The notes beneath the pieces are model-generated. The model saw only the letters and a program-made list of their open reading frames with translations, was not told where the DNA came from and made no database searches. A DNA stretch of 64,000 nt from positions 90,716 through 154,715 of the forward strand of contig NZ_BARF01000077.1 in the NCBI RefSeq assembly GCF_000367365.1. Direction: 5' to 3'. Of the stretch, positions 16,200 to 25,475 are shown piece by piece (within the stretch, counting starts at the first letter, position 1; each line of letters starts with the position of its first letter). The position numbers and the translations under genes were made by a program. This DNA is from Streptomyces prunicolor NBRC 13075. Lineage in GTDB: Bacteria > Actinomycetota > Actinomycetes > Streptomycetales > Streptomycetaceae.

Positions 16200-17152
16200 T
16201 GCCCCTCACCGCAGACCTCAGCACAGACCTTGCCTTCTACGCCGCCCAGAGCCCGTACTCCGACCCCGGCGCCCTCGCCCACCACTACGCCGACCTCCCG
16301 CGCGCCCCCGCCCAACTCGCCCGTATCACCCGCGACTTGCTCATCCACCGGCTGGAAGACGGCTTCTACGACCACACCCACCCCACCGACCGCCTCCACA
16401 ACGACGCCGAGACCCGCTACATCGACGACACCCTGCGGATCCTCGTCGCCCGCGACCCCGCCCCGCTCACCCTGCGGCGCACACCCGGCGACCGGTTCGT
16501 CGGAGTGTGCCGGGACTTCTCGCTGCTGCACTGCTCGTTCCTGCGACACCTGGGCATCCCGGCCCGTATCCGCTCCGGCTTCGCCGACTACTTCAACTCG
16601 CCCGACACCGACGCCTCCGAGCTCTTCCACGGCGACCACGTCGTCACCGAGTACTGGGACGACGACCGCGGCTGGCTCCTCGCCGACTCCCAGCTCACCG
16701 ACTCCACCGTCACGGACCACTGGAACGTCGACTTCGACCCGATGGACGTACCCCGCGAACGTTTCCTCGTCGCAGGCGAGGCCTGGCAGGCCATCCGCAC
16801 CGGCGGCGCCGACCCGACGACCTTCGGCCTGCACCGGCCGGAGGAGGGCCCGTTCTGGGGCGAACGGTTCGTCGCGGGCAACATCCGCCTCGACCTCGCC
16901 GCCCTGAACAAGGTGGAGACCCTGTTGTGGGACGTGTGGAGCGAGGACGAGGGCAAGCCCGGGGAACGGTTGCCCGAGGCCTCACGCGCGTTCTACGACC
17001 GTGTCGCCCCGGTCGTCAGCGGCGAGGTCGCCTTCGACGCCGTACGGAAACTGTTCACCGAGGACGACACCCTCCGCACCCCGCCCACCGTGACCTGCTA
17101 CGCCCCCTTCAACGGGCCCAGCCAAGTCACCCTGCGCCAGGCCGACTTCTAG
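16199..17152 (+). CDS. Transglutaminase-like cysteine protease-fold protein
   Basis: 317 residues. The catalytic triad of the transglutaminase-like superfamily is visible: Cys104 in VGVCRDFS, His147 in GDHVVTEYW and Asp163 in LADSQ. It is cytoplasmic (no signal peptide). Such proteins act as proteases, peptidoglycan hydrolases or transferases; the reaction cannot be fixed here. The ATG at 16199 has AGG six bases before it; an ATG at 16160 lacks a site. The 3' end overlaps pucR by 4 nt convergently. Confidence 0.82.
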   Translation: MPLTADLSTDLAFYAAQSPYSDPGALAHHYADLPRAPAQLARITRDLLIHRLEDGFYDHTHPTDRLHNDAETRYIDDTLRILVARDPAPLTLRRTPGDRFVGVCRDFSLLHCSFLRHLGIPARIRSGFADYFNSPDTDASELFHGDHVVTEYWDDDRGWLLADSQLTDSTVTDHWNVDFDPMDVPRERFLVAGEAWQAIRTGGADPTTFGLHRPEEGPFWGERFVAGNIRLDLAALNKVETLLWDVWSEDEGKPGERLPEASRAFYDRVAPVVSGEVAFDAVRKLFTEDDTLRTPPTVTCYAPFNGPSQVTLRQADF

Positions 17153-18408
17153 GCCACCGTCCGCAGCCCCCGTACCTGAGCCGCCCCCATCCCCCGCACC
17201 ACCCGATGCGCGCACACCGCCGCCAGCAACTCCCCCAGCAGATCCGGGTCGTCGATCTCCAGGCCGAGCAACGACTCGATGCGTTCCAGGCGTTGGTAGA
17301 GGGACTGGCGGCCGATGTGCAGGAGGGCCGCCGTCCGCGTGGGCGAGCAGCCGTGCCGCAGGTGCACTTCCAGCGTGCGCACCAGGTCGCTCGGGTGGGC
17401 CGCCTCCCAGGACAGCAGCGGACCCAACGCGTGCTGCACCAGCCGCGCCAACCGGTCCCGGTTCGCGTCGACACCGCCCCGCGTCAGCTCCCGTTCCAGC
17501 GCCAGCGCTCGCGCCGACGTCACCAACGGGCCCTCGGGGGCGGCGGGTTCGGCCGCCGGGACCGTCAGGGCGAGTTCCAGGGTCGTACGGGCCGCCCGTA
17601 GCGTGTCGCTCCAGCGCAGCCAGCCGCTGCCGGTGTCGACCGCGTGGCCGACCGCCACCGTCAGCCCGGGGTCGGCCGCCGTACGGAACGCTTCCTGGAC
17701 CGCGCGGATGGGGTCGCCGGAGACGGAGCCGGGGAGGGCCAGCAGGGCCAGTACGTCGCCCGGGAACGCCGCCCGCAGCACGCTCGCGCCACCCAGCAGC
17801 CGTACCGCCCGGTCCACGGCCGTCACGTCCCGCGCGCCGTGCACGGAGACGCCGATCAGGCGGGCGCCCGGGCCGGGGTGGAAGCCGGCCAGGGCCGAGC
17901 GCGCCTCGACCTCCGGCTGGTTCAGCGCGGCCCGGTCGGCGAGGTCCGCCAGGAGCGCGGCCGTGTGGTCGTCGCCCCACGGTCGTACGACGGAACGGCC
18001 GGAGAGGCCCCGGGCCACGATCGCCCGGTTGGCGGCCTCGGTGATCCGTACGAAGGGGACGACCCGGTGGAGGGCCAGGAGGGGCAGGCCCAGGCGGCGG
18101 GCCTCGTCCGTGACCTCCGGAGGCATCGTGGGGAGGGAGCGGCCGATCTCCACCGCCAGGCCGGACGCGCCCCGGGCCGCCAGCTCGCGGACGTAGCGGC
18201 GGCGGATCTCGGCGTCCGTGTCGGTGAGGCCGAAGCCGTTGGTGAGGAGGAGTTCGCCGCCGTCGAGGAAGTTCGCGCCCTCGTAGACCTCGCTGGAGTG
18301 GACCCAGCGCACGGGGCGGTCGAGCGCGGCCTCGCCGGCCAGCAGTTCGGGCTCGGTGGCACGGACCGGGTCGAGGGCCAGAACCTCACGGAGGGTGAGT
18401 GCGGGCAC
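17149..18408 (-). CDS. PucR family transcriptional regulator
   Basis: 419 residues. The N-terminal PucR domain starts with LTLREVLALDPVRA and contains WVHSSEVYEGANFLDGGELLLTNG. The C-terminal PucR HTH domain has LEVHLRHGCSPTRTAALLHIGRQSLYQRLERIE. The prototype in Bacillus controls purine catabolism. Here it lies divergently next to a base deaminase, which makes purine or pyrimidine regulation likely. Confidence 0.92.
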   Translation of the reverse strand: MPALTLREVLALDPVRATEPELLAGEAALDRPVRWVHSSEVYEGANFLDGGELLLTNGFGLTDTDAEIRRRYVRELAARGASGLAVEIGRSLPTMPPEVTDEARRLGLPLLALHRVVPFVRITEAANRAIVARGLSGRSVVRPWGDDHTAALLADLADRAALNQPEVEARSALAGFHPGPGARLIGVSVHGARDVTAVDRAVRLLGGASVLRAAFPGDVLALLALPGSVSGDPIRAVQEAFRTAADPGLTVAVGHAVDTGSGWLRWSDTLRAARTTLELALTVPAAEPAAPEGPLVTSARALALERELTRGGVDANRDRLARLVQHALGPLLSWEAAHPSDLVRTLEVHLRHGCSPTRTAALLHIGRQSLYQRLERIESLLGLEIDDPDLLGELLAAVCAHRVVRGMGAAQVRGLRTVA

Positions 18409-18508
18409 GGGAACCTCCAGAGGCGCGGACAGTTCGTCCGGTTAAGGGTTGCGGGGAGAGTACTTTCCGCACGTTGCCCTCGTGTTTCGCCCACTGGAGA
18501 GTGAAGAC

Positions 18509-18967
18509 ATGAAGCCTTTGGATCAGGCACAGGCGAGCGCCTGGCTCGCCACCGCCGTCGCGGAGGCCCGCGCCGGGCTCGGCGAGGGCGGCATCCCGAT
18601 CGGCGCCGCGCTCTACGGCGCCGACGGCACCCTGCTGGGGCGCGGCCACAACCGGCGCGTCCAGGACGACGACCCCTCGATGCACGCGGAGACGGCCGCG
18701 TTCAAGGCGGCGGGGCGGCAGCGGTCGTATCGAGGGACGACCATGGTCACGACCCTCTCGCCCTGCTGGTACTGCAGTGGGCTGGTGCGGCAGTTCGGTA
18801 TCTCACGGGTTGTGGTCGGCGAGGCCGCCACTTTCCACGGCGGGCACGACTGGCTCGCCGAGCACGGTGTGGAGATCGTCCTCCTCGACGATCCCGAGTG
18901 CACCTCGCTGATGCGCGACTTCATCAAGAACAACCCGGCACTCTGGAACGAGGACATTGGTGACTGA
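18509..18967 (+). CDS. Nucleoside/cytosine deaminase
   Basis: 152 residues of the cytidine-deaminase fold. The zinc site is intact: HAE at 59-61 and PCWYC at 85-89 (Cys86, Cys89). The sequence resembles yeast-type cytosine deaminases, including the long C-terminal end DFIKNNPALWNEDIG. It probably deaminates cytosine or a related free base. GGAGAGTGAAG precedes the ATG at 18509. The next gene overlaps its end by 8 nt, and a PucR regulator is divergent upstream. Confidence 0.88.
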   Translation: MKPLDQAQASAWLATAVAEARAGLGEGGIPIGAALYGADGTLLGRGHNRRVQDDDPSMHAETAAFKAAGRQRSYRGTTMVTTLSPCWYCSGLVRQFGISRVVVGEAATFHGGHDWLAEHGVEIVLLDDPECTSLMRDFIKNNPALWNEDIGD

Positions 18968-19943
18968 GCCCCAGCCCCAGACCAAACCCCGCATCCCCAC
19001 GATCGACCTGAAGCCTTGGATCTCGGGGGACGAGCAGACCCGGAAAGACATCGCCCGTACCGTCGACGACGCCCTCCAGACCGCCGGGTTCCTGCTCGTC
19101 ACCGGGCATGGGGTCGACCCGAGTCTCCGGTCCCGGATCCGGGAGGCCTCCCGCGCCTTCTTCGCCCTCCCCGCCGACGTGAAAGAGGCCTACTCCGCCA
19201 AGGTCGGCGGGCGCGGCTGGCTCGGGCCCGGTGCCGAGGCCAACGGGTACTCGGAGGGGACCGAGACCCCGCCCGATCTGAAGGAGTCGCTGACCTTCGC
19301 CACGCACCGGCCCTTCGAGGACCCGGAGATCAACGCCGAGTGGTACGCGCCCAACGTGTGGCCGACGGAGATCCCGGGGCTCCAGGCGCTCTGCGAGGAG
19401 TACCTCGACCGGATGGGCGAGCTGGAGAAGCAGCTGCTGTCGCTGCTCGGGGTCGCGCTCGGGCTCGAAGCCGACTTCTTCTCCCAGCACATGGACCATC
19501 CGACGTACGGGTTCAACATCAACTGGTACCCGGGGGTGGAGGTCGTCGGGGAGCCGGAGCCGGGGCAGTTCCGGATCGGGCCGCACACCGACTTCGGGAC
19601 CGTGACCATCCTCGACCGGCAGGCCGGGAAGGGGGGACTTCAGGTCTTCACCGACGAGGGCGGGTGGGAGGACGCGCCATTCGATCCGGCGGCGTTCACC
19701 ATCAACATCGGTGATCTGATGGCCCGTTGGACCGGGGACCGGTGGCGGTCCGGGCGGCACCGGGTGCTGCCGCCGCCCGCCGACTCACCGGCGGAGGAGC
19801 TGATGTCGCTCGTCTACTTCGGCGAGTGCACGCCCGGCACGCTCGTGGAGTCCCTGCCCGCGCCGGTCGGACGGGTGGCGTACGACGCCGTCGACTCGCA
19901 TGTCTATCTGCGGGAGAAACTGGACTCGATCACCGTCGACTGA
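18960..19943 (+). CDS. Isopenicillin N synthase-like Fe(II) oxygenase
   Basis: 327 residues. The iron-binding facial triad is His209, Asp211 (HTDFGTVTI) and His267 (RWRSGRHRV). The family includes 2-oxoglutarate-dependent dioxygenases and isopenicillin N synthase. The coupling to the deaminase gene (8-nt overlap) suggests a role in base catabolism or oxidation, not antibiotic synthesis. The GTG at 18960 is the likely start. The TTG one codon earlier is possible. Confidence 0.88.
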   Translation: MTEPQPQTKPRIPTIDLKPWISGDEQTRKDIARTVDDALQTAGFLLVTGHGVDPSLRSRIREASRAFFALPADVKEAYSAKVGGRGWLGPGAEANGYSEGTETPPDLKESLTFATHRPFEDPEINAEWYAPNVWPTEIPGLQALCEEYLDRMGELEKQLLSLLGVALGLEADFFSQHMDHPTYGFNINWYPGVEVVGEPEPGQFRIGPHTDFGTVTILDRQAGKGGLQVFTDEGGWEDAPFDPAAFTINIGDLMARWTGDRWRSGRHRVLPPPADSPAEELMSLVYFGECTPGTLVESLPAPVGRVAYDAVDSHVYLREKLDSITVD

Positions 19944-20080
19944 CCCAAGAGTCCGGACGCGTTCCGACATTTTCGTAACTCAACGGACACCACGCGATCT
20001 GGTCCGAAACAACTCCCCCTATTTACCCTGGTGTTGATAGACAGGTTCCGGTGCCAGGCGACCGCTCAGGGGGAGATGCG

Positions 20081-22225
20081 GTGGGTAGAGGGTTGCATGG
20101 ACGCGGGGCGCTGTTCGAGGCACAGCCGCCCGGTCTCGCCTCGCGCCTGATCGGCCTGCGCCCGTACGAGCTGCTCACCTCGCCGTACGAACACCCGGAA
20201 CCGCCCTTCGTGGTGCTCGCGGGCGCGCGCGGGCTCGGCAAGAGCATGGCGCTGGCCGAGCTGCGGAGCGCGTACCGCGGGCACACGCCGGTCGCGTTGA
20301 TCGACTGCGAGGCCGACCGGCTCACCCGGCTGCCGGACGGGCGGCCCGCGGCGACCTGGTCGCCGGTGTGGCAGGCGCTGGCGTCCGTGGCCGAGCAGTT
20401 GAGGGAACCCGTGGTGCACGGGGCCGGGAACATCGACTTCCCGCGTCTCGAAGCCGGGCTGCTCGCCGTGTGCGCGACCGGCTGGGGCGCCCAGGACGAG
20501 GACAGCGCCCGCGAGGAGGCCCGGCGCATCCTGCTGCTGAGCGACCCGGCCCGGCGCTGGGCGGTGATCGCGCAGGGCTGGGCCGGCAAGGTCGCCTCCC
20601 GGCTGATCGCGAATCTGTCGGGTACGGGGCCGGTGGGCCAAGCCGTCATCGAGGCGACCCTGGACACCCTCTTCGAGCTGGTGTGGACGCCGAACGGGCT
20701 GTTGAAGGCGGGCGCCGACTGGTACCGCGCCTACCCGGGTGCGAGCGGTGACGCCAAGCGCGGGCTGATCGAGATCGCCCGCGACTTCCGCGCCGACGGC
20801 ACCTCCCGCGCGGACGCCGAACGCTGGCTGCTGCGCGCCCTGTTGGCCGATCTGGGCGACACGTATCGGCGCCGGTGGGAGCGGATGCGGCGAGTCGGGC
20901 GGCCCGTCGTCCTCGTCGACAACGTGCAGTCGGGGCCGGGTCCCGGGCTGATGAAGGCCGTACTGAAGGAACGTGCCGACGGAGTCGGGGACCAAGTCGT
21001 CTTCTTCGCCGGGCTGCGCGGCCACCGTCACCCCGAACTGCCGGACGCCGTACGGCATCCGCTGCCGGAGGTGGCCCGCGCGAGCGGGTGGGTGCCGGGG
21101 GCCTCGCCCTCGTCCCGGGCGCTGTTGGTGACCTTGCCGGCGCTGACTCCCGAGGAGGCACGGCGCGTCATCGCCGACGTATGTGCCACCGCCACCGACA
21201 CCGACGGCGCTACGCGTGTCGAGGTGCCACCCCAACTGCCGTACGCCATCCACCGGTTGACGGCCGGAAGTCCGCTGGGGGCCGCGATGCTGGGGCAGGC
21301 CGTACGGCAGAACCGGCCCGTGGGGGCGGTCAGTCCGGGTGAGTTGCTGACCGCCGGGATCGAGCGGGAGGGGGACGCGGAGCACGATCGGCGGCCTGTG
21401 TACCGGGAGTTGCTCGACCGGCTGGTGCCGCCGGGGCTCGCGGAGGAACTCGCCGTGCTCGCCACCGCGCACGACGGGGACTCGGCGCGGGCACTGGCCG
21501 AGGCCCGGCTCGGGGACAGTTTCGGGGCGGCCGGGGTGAACCGGCTGCGCACCCAACTCGCCGCCGAGGGACTGCCCCCGGCCGAGGGCTACTTCGTCGG
21601 CGACCCCTTCCTGCGCACCCTGCTCCTCCTACGGCTGCACCTCGACGACGCCGACCACGGCCGCTGGCGTGCCGTGCACCGCTCCCTGCTCTCGCACTAC
21701 GACGGCCTGCCCGGCAACCCGGACACCCCGGCCCGCGCCCGCTACCGCCTGCACCACGAACTCGCCCTGGGCGACACGGCGGACGCGGTCGCCTACCTGC
21801 GGAACACCTTCCGCACCATCACGCCGTACGCCTGGCTGGAGACGCTGCTGTTCGTCACCGCCGCGCCCTACTACCACGCGCACGATCCGCACGGCCGGGA
21901 CATCGGCGCCCCCGGCGACCACCGCAAGGCCGTCGCGCTCGCCCGCACGGACGCCGAGGAGGACCCTCCGCCCGGCGTGGATCCGACTCTGCATCTGACG
22001 GTACGGCGGCTGCTGCACGCGGTGTGGCAGGTGACGGATCCGCTGGTGCTGCCGGACGAGGAGGTCGCGGGGCGGATGCACTTCGATCTGGAGCAGTTGT
22101 CGAACATCTGGCCCGCGGGCAGTGAACCGCTGTGGCGGGCCGCCCAGCAGTGGCCCGAACAGGCCCTGGCCGGGCGCCCGTTGCGGGTGCCGGGCGGCGA
22201 AGACCGAGACGGGGGCGGGCGATGA
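20081..22225 (+). CDS. Large P-loop ATPase, unknown role, paired with the next gene
   Basis: 714 residues. Walker A is GARGLGKS (48-55), a Walker-B-like strand is VVLVDN (276-281), and the C-terminal part (about 400-714) is alpha-helical and rich in Leu/Ala, as in STAND-type NTPases. The GTG at 20081 is chosen because AGGGGGA lies 6 nt before it; an upstream in-frame start at 20051 has no site. Its TGA overlaps the ATG of the next gene (ATGA, 22222-22225), so the two proteins are made together. I do not know a characterised homolog. Confidence 0.75.
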   Translation: MGRGLHGRGALFEAQPPGLASRLIGLRPYELLTSPYEHPEPPFVVLAGARGLGKSMALAELRSAYRGHTPVALIDCEADRLTRLPDGRPAATWSPVWQALASVAEQLREPVVHGAGNIDFPRLEAGLLAVCATGWGAQDEDSAREEARRILLLSDPARRWAVIAQGWAGKVASRLIANLSGTGPVGQAVIEATLDTLFELVWTPNGLLKAGADWYRAYPGASGDAKRGLIEIARDFRADGTSRADAERWLLRALLADLGDTYRRRWERMRRVGRPVVLVDNVQSGPGPGLMKAVLKERADGVGDQVVFFAGLRGHRHPELPDAVRHPLPEVARASGWVPGASPSSRALLVTLPALTPEEARRVIADVCATATDTDGATRVEVPPQLPYAIHRLTAGSPLGAAMLGQAVRQNRPVGAVSPGELLTAGIEREGDAEHDRRPVYRELLDRLVPPGLAEELAVLATAHDGDSARALAEARLGDSFGAAGVNRLRTQLAAEGLPPAEGYFVGDPFLRTLLLLRLHLDDADHGRWRAVHRSLLSHYDGLPGNPDTPARARYRLHHELALGDTADAVAYLRNTFRTITPYAWLETLLFVTAAPYYHAHDPHGRDIGAPGDHRKAVALARTDAEEDPPPGVDPTLHLTVRRLLHAVWQVTDPLVLPDEEVAGRMHFDLEQLSNIWPAGSEPLWRAAQQWPEQALAGRPLRVPGGEDRDGGGR

Positions 22226-23763
22226 GAGCGTGGCTGCACGAACTGGTCCAGCGGATCCGGACGCTTCCGATCTACCGCTACACGGCCCTCGTGCTCGCCG
22301 CCGCGCTGGTCTTCGGGCTGGTCCAGCTGACCCGCACCCTCCTGCACGACGACCGTTCCTGCGCGGCCGGGGTGGCCCGGCCCGAGGACAGCGGGGAGTG
22401 CGTGGGGGTGTCGACCTCGGCGTTCGACTTCGGGCAGCGCCGGTTCGCCGCCACCATCAGGGCGGTGGACCACGAGAACCGTTCCCTCAAGGCCGGTACG
22501 TACGTCACCGTCGCCCTGTACGAGCCGTTCAGTTCGAGCGACGCCGACAACCTGAACGACGTGCTGCACGAGTTGCAGGGCGCGTATCTCGCGCAGTACC
22601 GGGCCAACCACGACGACAACGGCGAGACCCCGTACATCCGGCTCGTGCTCGCCAACCCCGGTGCCGACGGCGCCTATTGGGAGCGGACGGTCGACCGGCT
22701 CTCGGCGATGACGGACACCTCCGACCGGCTGCGCGCGGTCACCGGGATAGGGACCAGCACCGACAACAACAAGAAGGCCGTCGCGGAACTGACCCGGCTC
22801 GGCATCCCGGTGGTCGGCTCCTCCATCACCGCCGACGACCTCGCCAACGGCCAGCAGGGCAAGGACCCTTACCCCGGCCTGGCCCGCGTCTCCCCCACCA
22901 ACACCGACGAGGCCCGCGCCCTCGCCGCCTATGCCAAGGTGACGGCCGACCGGGCCCTGCTGGTCTACGACAAGCCCGGCGACCCGTACACGAAGACGCT
23001 CCAACAGGCCTTCGCCACCCTGCTCAAGGGCTCGCCGTACGGGTCGTGGCCGTTCACCCCGCCCGCGAACCGGAGCCAGGAGGGCAGTACGCCCAACACC
23101 TTCCGGCAGATCACCGACCTCGTCTGCGACACGGACGCCAAGCTGAACACCGTGTTCTTCGCCGGACGGCACACCCAACTCCGCCAGTTCATCAACGCGT
23201 TGGGCCGCCGCGGCTGCCAGTCCCGCACGTTCACCGTGCTCACCGGCGACGAGGGCTCGTACCTCACCGGCGACAAGAAGCTCGACCGCAGCGCCCTGCA
23301 ACACGGCGTCGCCGTCCGCTACACCGCCCTCGCCCACCCGGACGCCTGGGTCAACAAGCCCCCGGCGACGGGTGGTTCGGCCCAGGACACCCAGGACCTG
23401 AAGAAGCTGGTGGCCGCCGCCAGGACCTCCCCCGTCGGCCCGATCGGCCCGGCGTCCCTCGACGACGGCCAGGCGATCATCGCCTACGACGCGATGCGCC
23501 TCGCCGTCCACGGCATCCGCGAGGCCACCCCCGACCAGCAGAAGATCCCGCCCCTCGCGGACGTCGGCCTCCAATGGCCGCAGGTGAAGGGGTCGTTGCG
23601 GGTGAACGGGGCGAGCGGCTGGATCTGCCTGGACATCCACGGCAACCCGTACGACAAGGCCGTACCGATAGTGGAACTCACGCCGAAGGGCACCGCCCGC
23701 TTCGTGAAGATCGCCTGGCCGGAGAACCGGCCTCCCGGGAAGGAGTGCCTGCCTCCGGCCTGA
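22222..23763 (+). CDS. Membrane-anchored periplasmic-binding-type (ABC receptor-like) protein
   Basis: 513 residues. One membrane segment is near the N-terminus (about 22-42), followed by a long extracytoplasmic part with the fold signature of type 1 periplasmic-binding proteins: ITDLVCDTDAKLNTVFFAGR and VTGIGTSTDNNKKAVAELTRLGIPVVGSS resemble branched-chain amino-acid receptors. There is no lipobox, so it is anchored by the helix. No permease or ABC ATPase is next to it. The partner is the preceding P-loop ATPase, which hints at a sensor rather than a transporter. Confidence 0.75.
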   Translation: MRAWLHELVQRIRTLPIYRYTALVLAAALVFGLVQLTRTLLHDDRSCAAGVARPEDSGECVGVSTSAFDFGQRRFAATIRAVDHENRSLKAGTYVTVALYEPFSSSDADNLNDVLHELQGAYLAQYRANHDDNGETPYIRLVLANPGADGAYWERTVDRLSAMTDTSDRLRAVTGIGTSTDNNKKAVAELTRLGIPVVGSSITADDLANGQQGKDPYPGLARVSPTNTDEARALAAYAKVTADRALLVYDKPGDPYTKTLQQAFATLLKGSPYGSWPFTPPANRSQEGSTPNTFRQITDLVCDTDAKLNTVFFAGRHTQLRQFINALGRRGCQSRTFTVLTGDEGSYLTGDKKLDRSALQHGVAVRYTALAHPDAWVNKPPATGGSAQDTQDLKKLVAAARTSPVGPIGPASLDDGQAIIAYDAMRLAVHGIREATPDQQKIPPLADVGLQWPQVKGSLRVNGASGWICLDIHGNPYDKAVPIVELTPKGTARFVKIAWPENRPPGKECLPPA

Positions 23764-23800
23764 GCACCGCGGTTTGCTACGGCCTCAACACCCCTGTTTC

Positions 23801-24760
23801 CTACGGCCGTTCGCCCGCCTTGTCGACGATGGCCCGGCGCAGGACGGCGGTGTTCGCCGTGACCGTGCCCTTCTTCACGCCCGCGTTGTCCTTGGTGGCC
23901 ACCTCGCGCTCACCGAGGAACTCGTAGGTCTTCGCGTCGAAGATCCACTCGTCCCTGAGCGGGTTGTAGGGGTCGGTCCGGGCGATGGCGACACCAGGGC
24001 GCCCGGTGGCGTCCTTCACCCCCTCGACCGTCGCCACTCCGGGAATCCTGGCCACCGCCCGGAACAGCGCCGCGCTCTGCTTCGGCGGCACGATGGAATC
24101 GCGGAGGAGATCGCCGACCAGCACGAACATGGCCTGGTTCTTGTCATCACCGCCGTACTTCGGGGCGGTGGTGGCCAGGTAGTCGTACATCGCGTCGGCG
24201 TCGGTCGGCAGCGTCTTCACGTGGTTGTAGAAGGACGAGACGTCCCAGCCGGCCTTGCCCGGCTTGACGTCGACCGGGACGGAGTGCGACCCCATGCCCG
24301 CCTGCCGCACCAGCCCGACGTGCAGGCCGTCCACCGACGTCCACACCTCCTGCCGGTGCAGCGGATCGATCGTGGCCTTCGTTCCCTCCCCGTCGTGTGT
24401 GTACGACACCTGGCTCTCCACGTACACGAACTGGTCGTCGCGGACCGTGCCGTAGGACTTCTCGTGCTCGGCCGCGAGCGCGATGTCCTCCAGGAGCGCG
24501 GCCGTCGACTTCCGGGGCGGCTTCGCGGGCGGCGTCGGCGAGGAGCCGGACGAAGGCAGCACCACGAAGGCGACGGCCGCGGCGGTGGCGACGGCGGTCG
24601 CCGCGATCGCGGGCCGTAGCCACTTGTTCCGCCGGGGCGCGGGCGCACCCTGCTGGACAGCTACAGCCTCGTGCCGGATCTCGGTCATCAGATGCTCCTT
24701 GAGGAGTCGGTGACGGCCCGGCGGGAGGTCTCTCTCGGGGAGTTCCGGGAGCTGGTTCAT
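23801..24760 (-). CDS. CU044_5270 family membrane protein
   Basis: 319 residues with one membrane helix (about 49-68), a Pro-rich linker and an extracytoplasmic domain. The family is known mainly as the partner of ECF sigma factors in actinobacteria. The ATG at 24760 overlaps the sigma gene stop (ATGA, 24757-24760), so the two are coupled. A role as regulator or sensor of that sigma factor is plausible but unproven. Confidence 0.85.
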   Translation of the reverse strand: MNQLPELPERDLPPGRHRLLKEHLMTEIRHEAVAVQQGAPAPRRNKWLRPAIAATAVATAAAVAFVVLPSSGSSPTPPAKPPRKSTAALLEDIALAAEHEKSYGTVRDDQFVYVESQVSYTHDGEGTKATIDPLHRQEVWTSVDGLHVGLVRQAGMGSHSVPVDVKPGKAGWDVSSFYNHVKTLPTDADAMYDYLATTAPKYGGDDKNQAMFVLVGDLLRDSIVPPKQSAALFRAVARIPGVATVEGVKDATGRPGVAIARTDPYNPLRDEWIFDAKTYEFLGEREVATKDNAGVKKGTVTANTAVLRRAIVDKAGERP

Positions 24761-25377
24761 CGCTTGTCCTCCCTCAGGGGCCCGACCGCACTGCCGCGGT
24801 CACCTTTCATCTGTCCGTCCCTCGGGAGGAGTTCCGTACTTTTGAGATGTTTCGCGAGCTTTGCGCGCGCCCGCGAGAGCCGCGACCGTACGGTCCCCAC
24901 GGGCACCCCGAGCGCCTCGGCGGCGGCCTGGTAGTCGAGCCCGGACCACACGCACAGGGCGAGCACCTCGCGCTCGGCGCGGCGCAGGGTGGCCAACGCG
25001 GCGCGTACGAGGGCGAGTTCGGCCCGGTCGTCGAGGCGGGCGGCGACCTCGTCGGCGAAGTCGCGCTCGACCTCGTCGCGGGGCAGCCGGGAGAGCGCCG
25101 CCGCGTGTCTTCGGGCGGCGCGGCGGGTGTTGCGCGTGACGTTGGTGGCGATGCCGAGCAGCCAGGGCCGTAGCGAACCGCCCTCCTCGTCGACCTTGCC
25201 GCGCAGGCGCCAGGCGTCCAGGAAGGTCAGCGACACGAGGTCCTCGGCCTGCGCCCAGTCCCCCGTGAGCCGGAAGGCGTGGTTGTAGACGGAGCGTGCG
25301 TACGCGTCGAAGAGCTCGCCGAAGGCGTCGTGATCCCCCGCGCGGATGCGTTTCCTCAACCGCAGATTCGTATCCAC
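24757..25377 (-). CDS. ECF-type RNA polymerase sigma factor
   Basis: 206 residues. Sigma-70 region 2 is seen as AFGELFDAYARSVYNHAFRLTG with AEDLVSLTFLDAWR, and region 4 as VLALCVWSGLDYQAAAEALG with VGTVRSRLSRARAKL. No region 3 exists, which defines an ECF type. The GTG at 25377 has AAAGGGG 5 nt before it. It is followed by its CU044_5270 partner with an ATGA overlap. The promoter region holds the terminator of the ccs operon, so this gene must have its own promoter. Confidence 0.92.
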   Translation of the reverse strand: MDTNLRLRKRIRAGDHDAFGELFDAYARSVYNHAFRLTGDWAQAEDLVSLTFLDAWRLRGKVDEEGGSLRPWLLGIATNVTRNTRRAARRHAAALSRLPRDEVERDFADEVAARLDDRAELALVRAALATLRRAEREVLALCVWSGLDYQAAAEALGVPVGTVRSRLSRARAKLAKHLKSTELLPRDGQMKGDRGSAVGPLREDKR

Positions 25378-25402
25378 ACCCCTTTACCTGTCCGGACGAC
25401 GA

Positions 25403-25441
25403 AGGCCGGTTCCGGTGACCCATGTCACACGGAACCGGCCT
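25403..25441. terminator. Strong hairpin after the cytochrome c maturation operon
   Basis: The 12-bp arms aggccggttccg (25403-25414) and cggaaccggcct (25430-25441) are perfect. There is no T-run, as usual in Streptomyces. It separates the end of ccsB from the sigma-factor gene. Confidence 0.75.
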
Positions 25442-25475
25442 CTGCCGTAAGGGAGTTGCGGCTTCGGGATACGGC

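Noticed and set aside
18960..19943. Isopenicillin N synthase of a beta-lactam cluster
   Set aside because: No ACV synthetase or other beta-lactam gene is present, and the gene is coupled to a base deaminase.
22222..23763. Standard ABC uptake receptor
   Set aside because: No lipobox and no permease or ABC ATPase gene nearby; the partner ATPase lacks the ABC signature.
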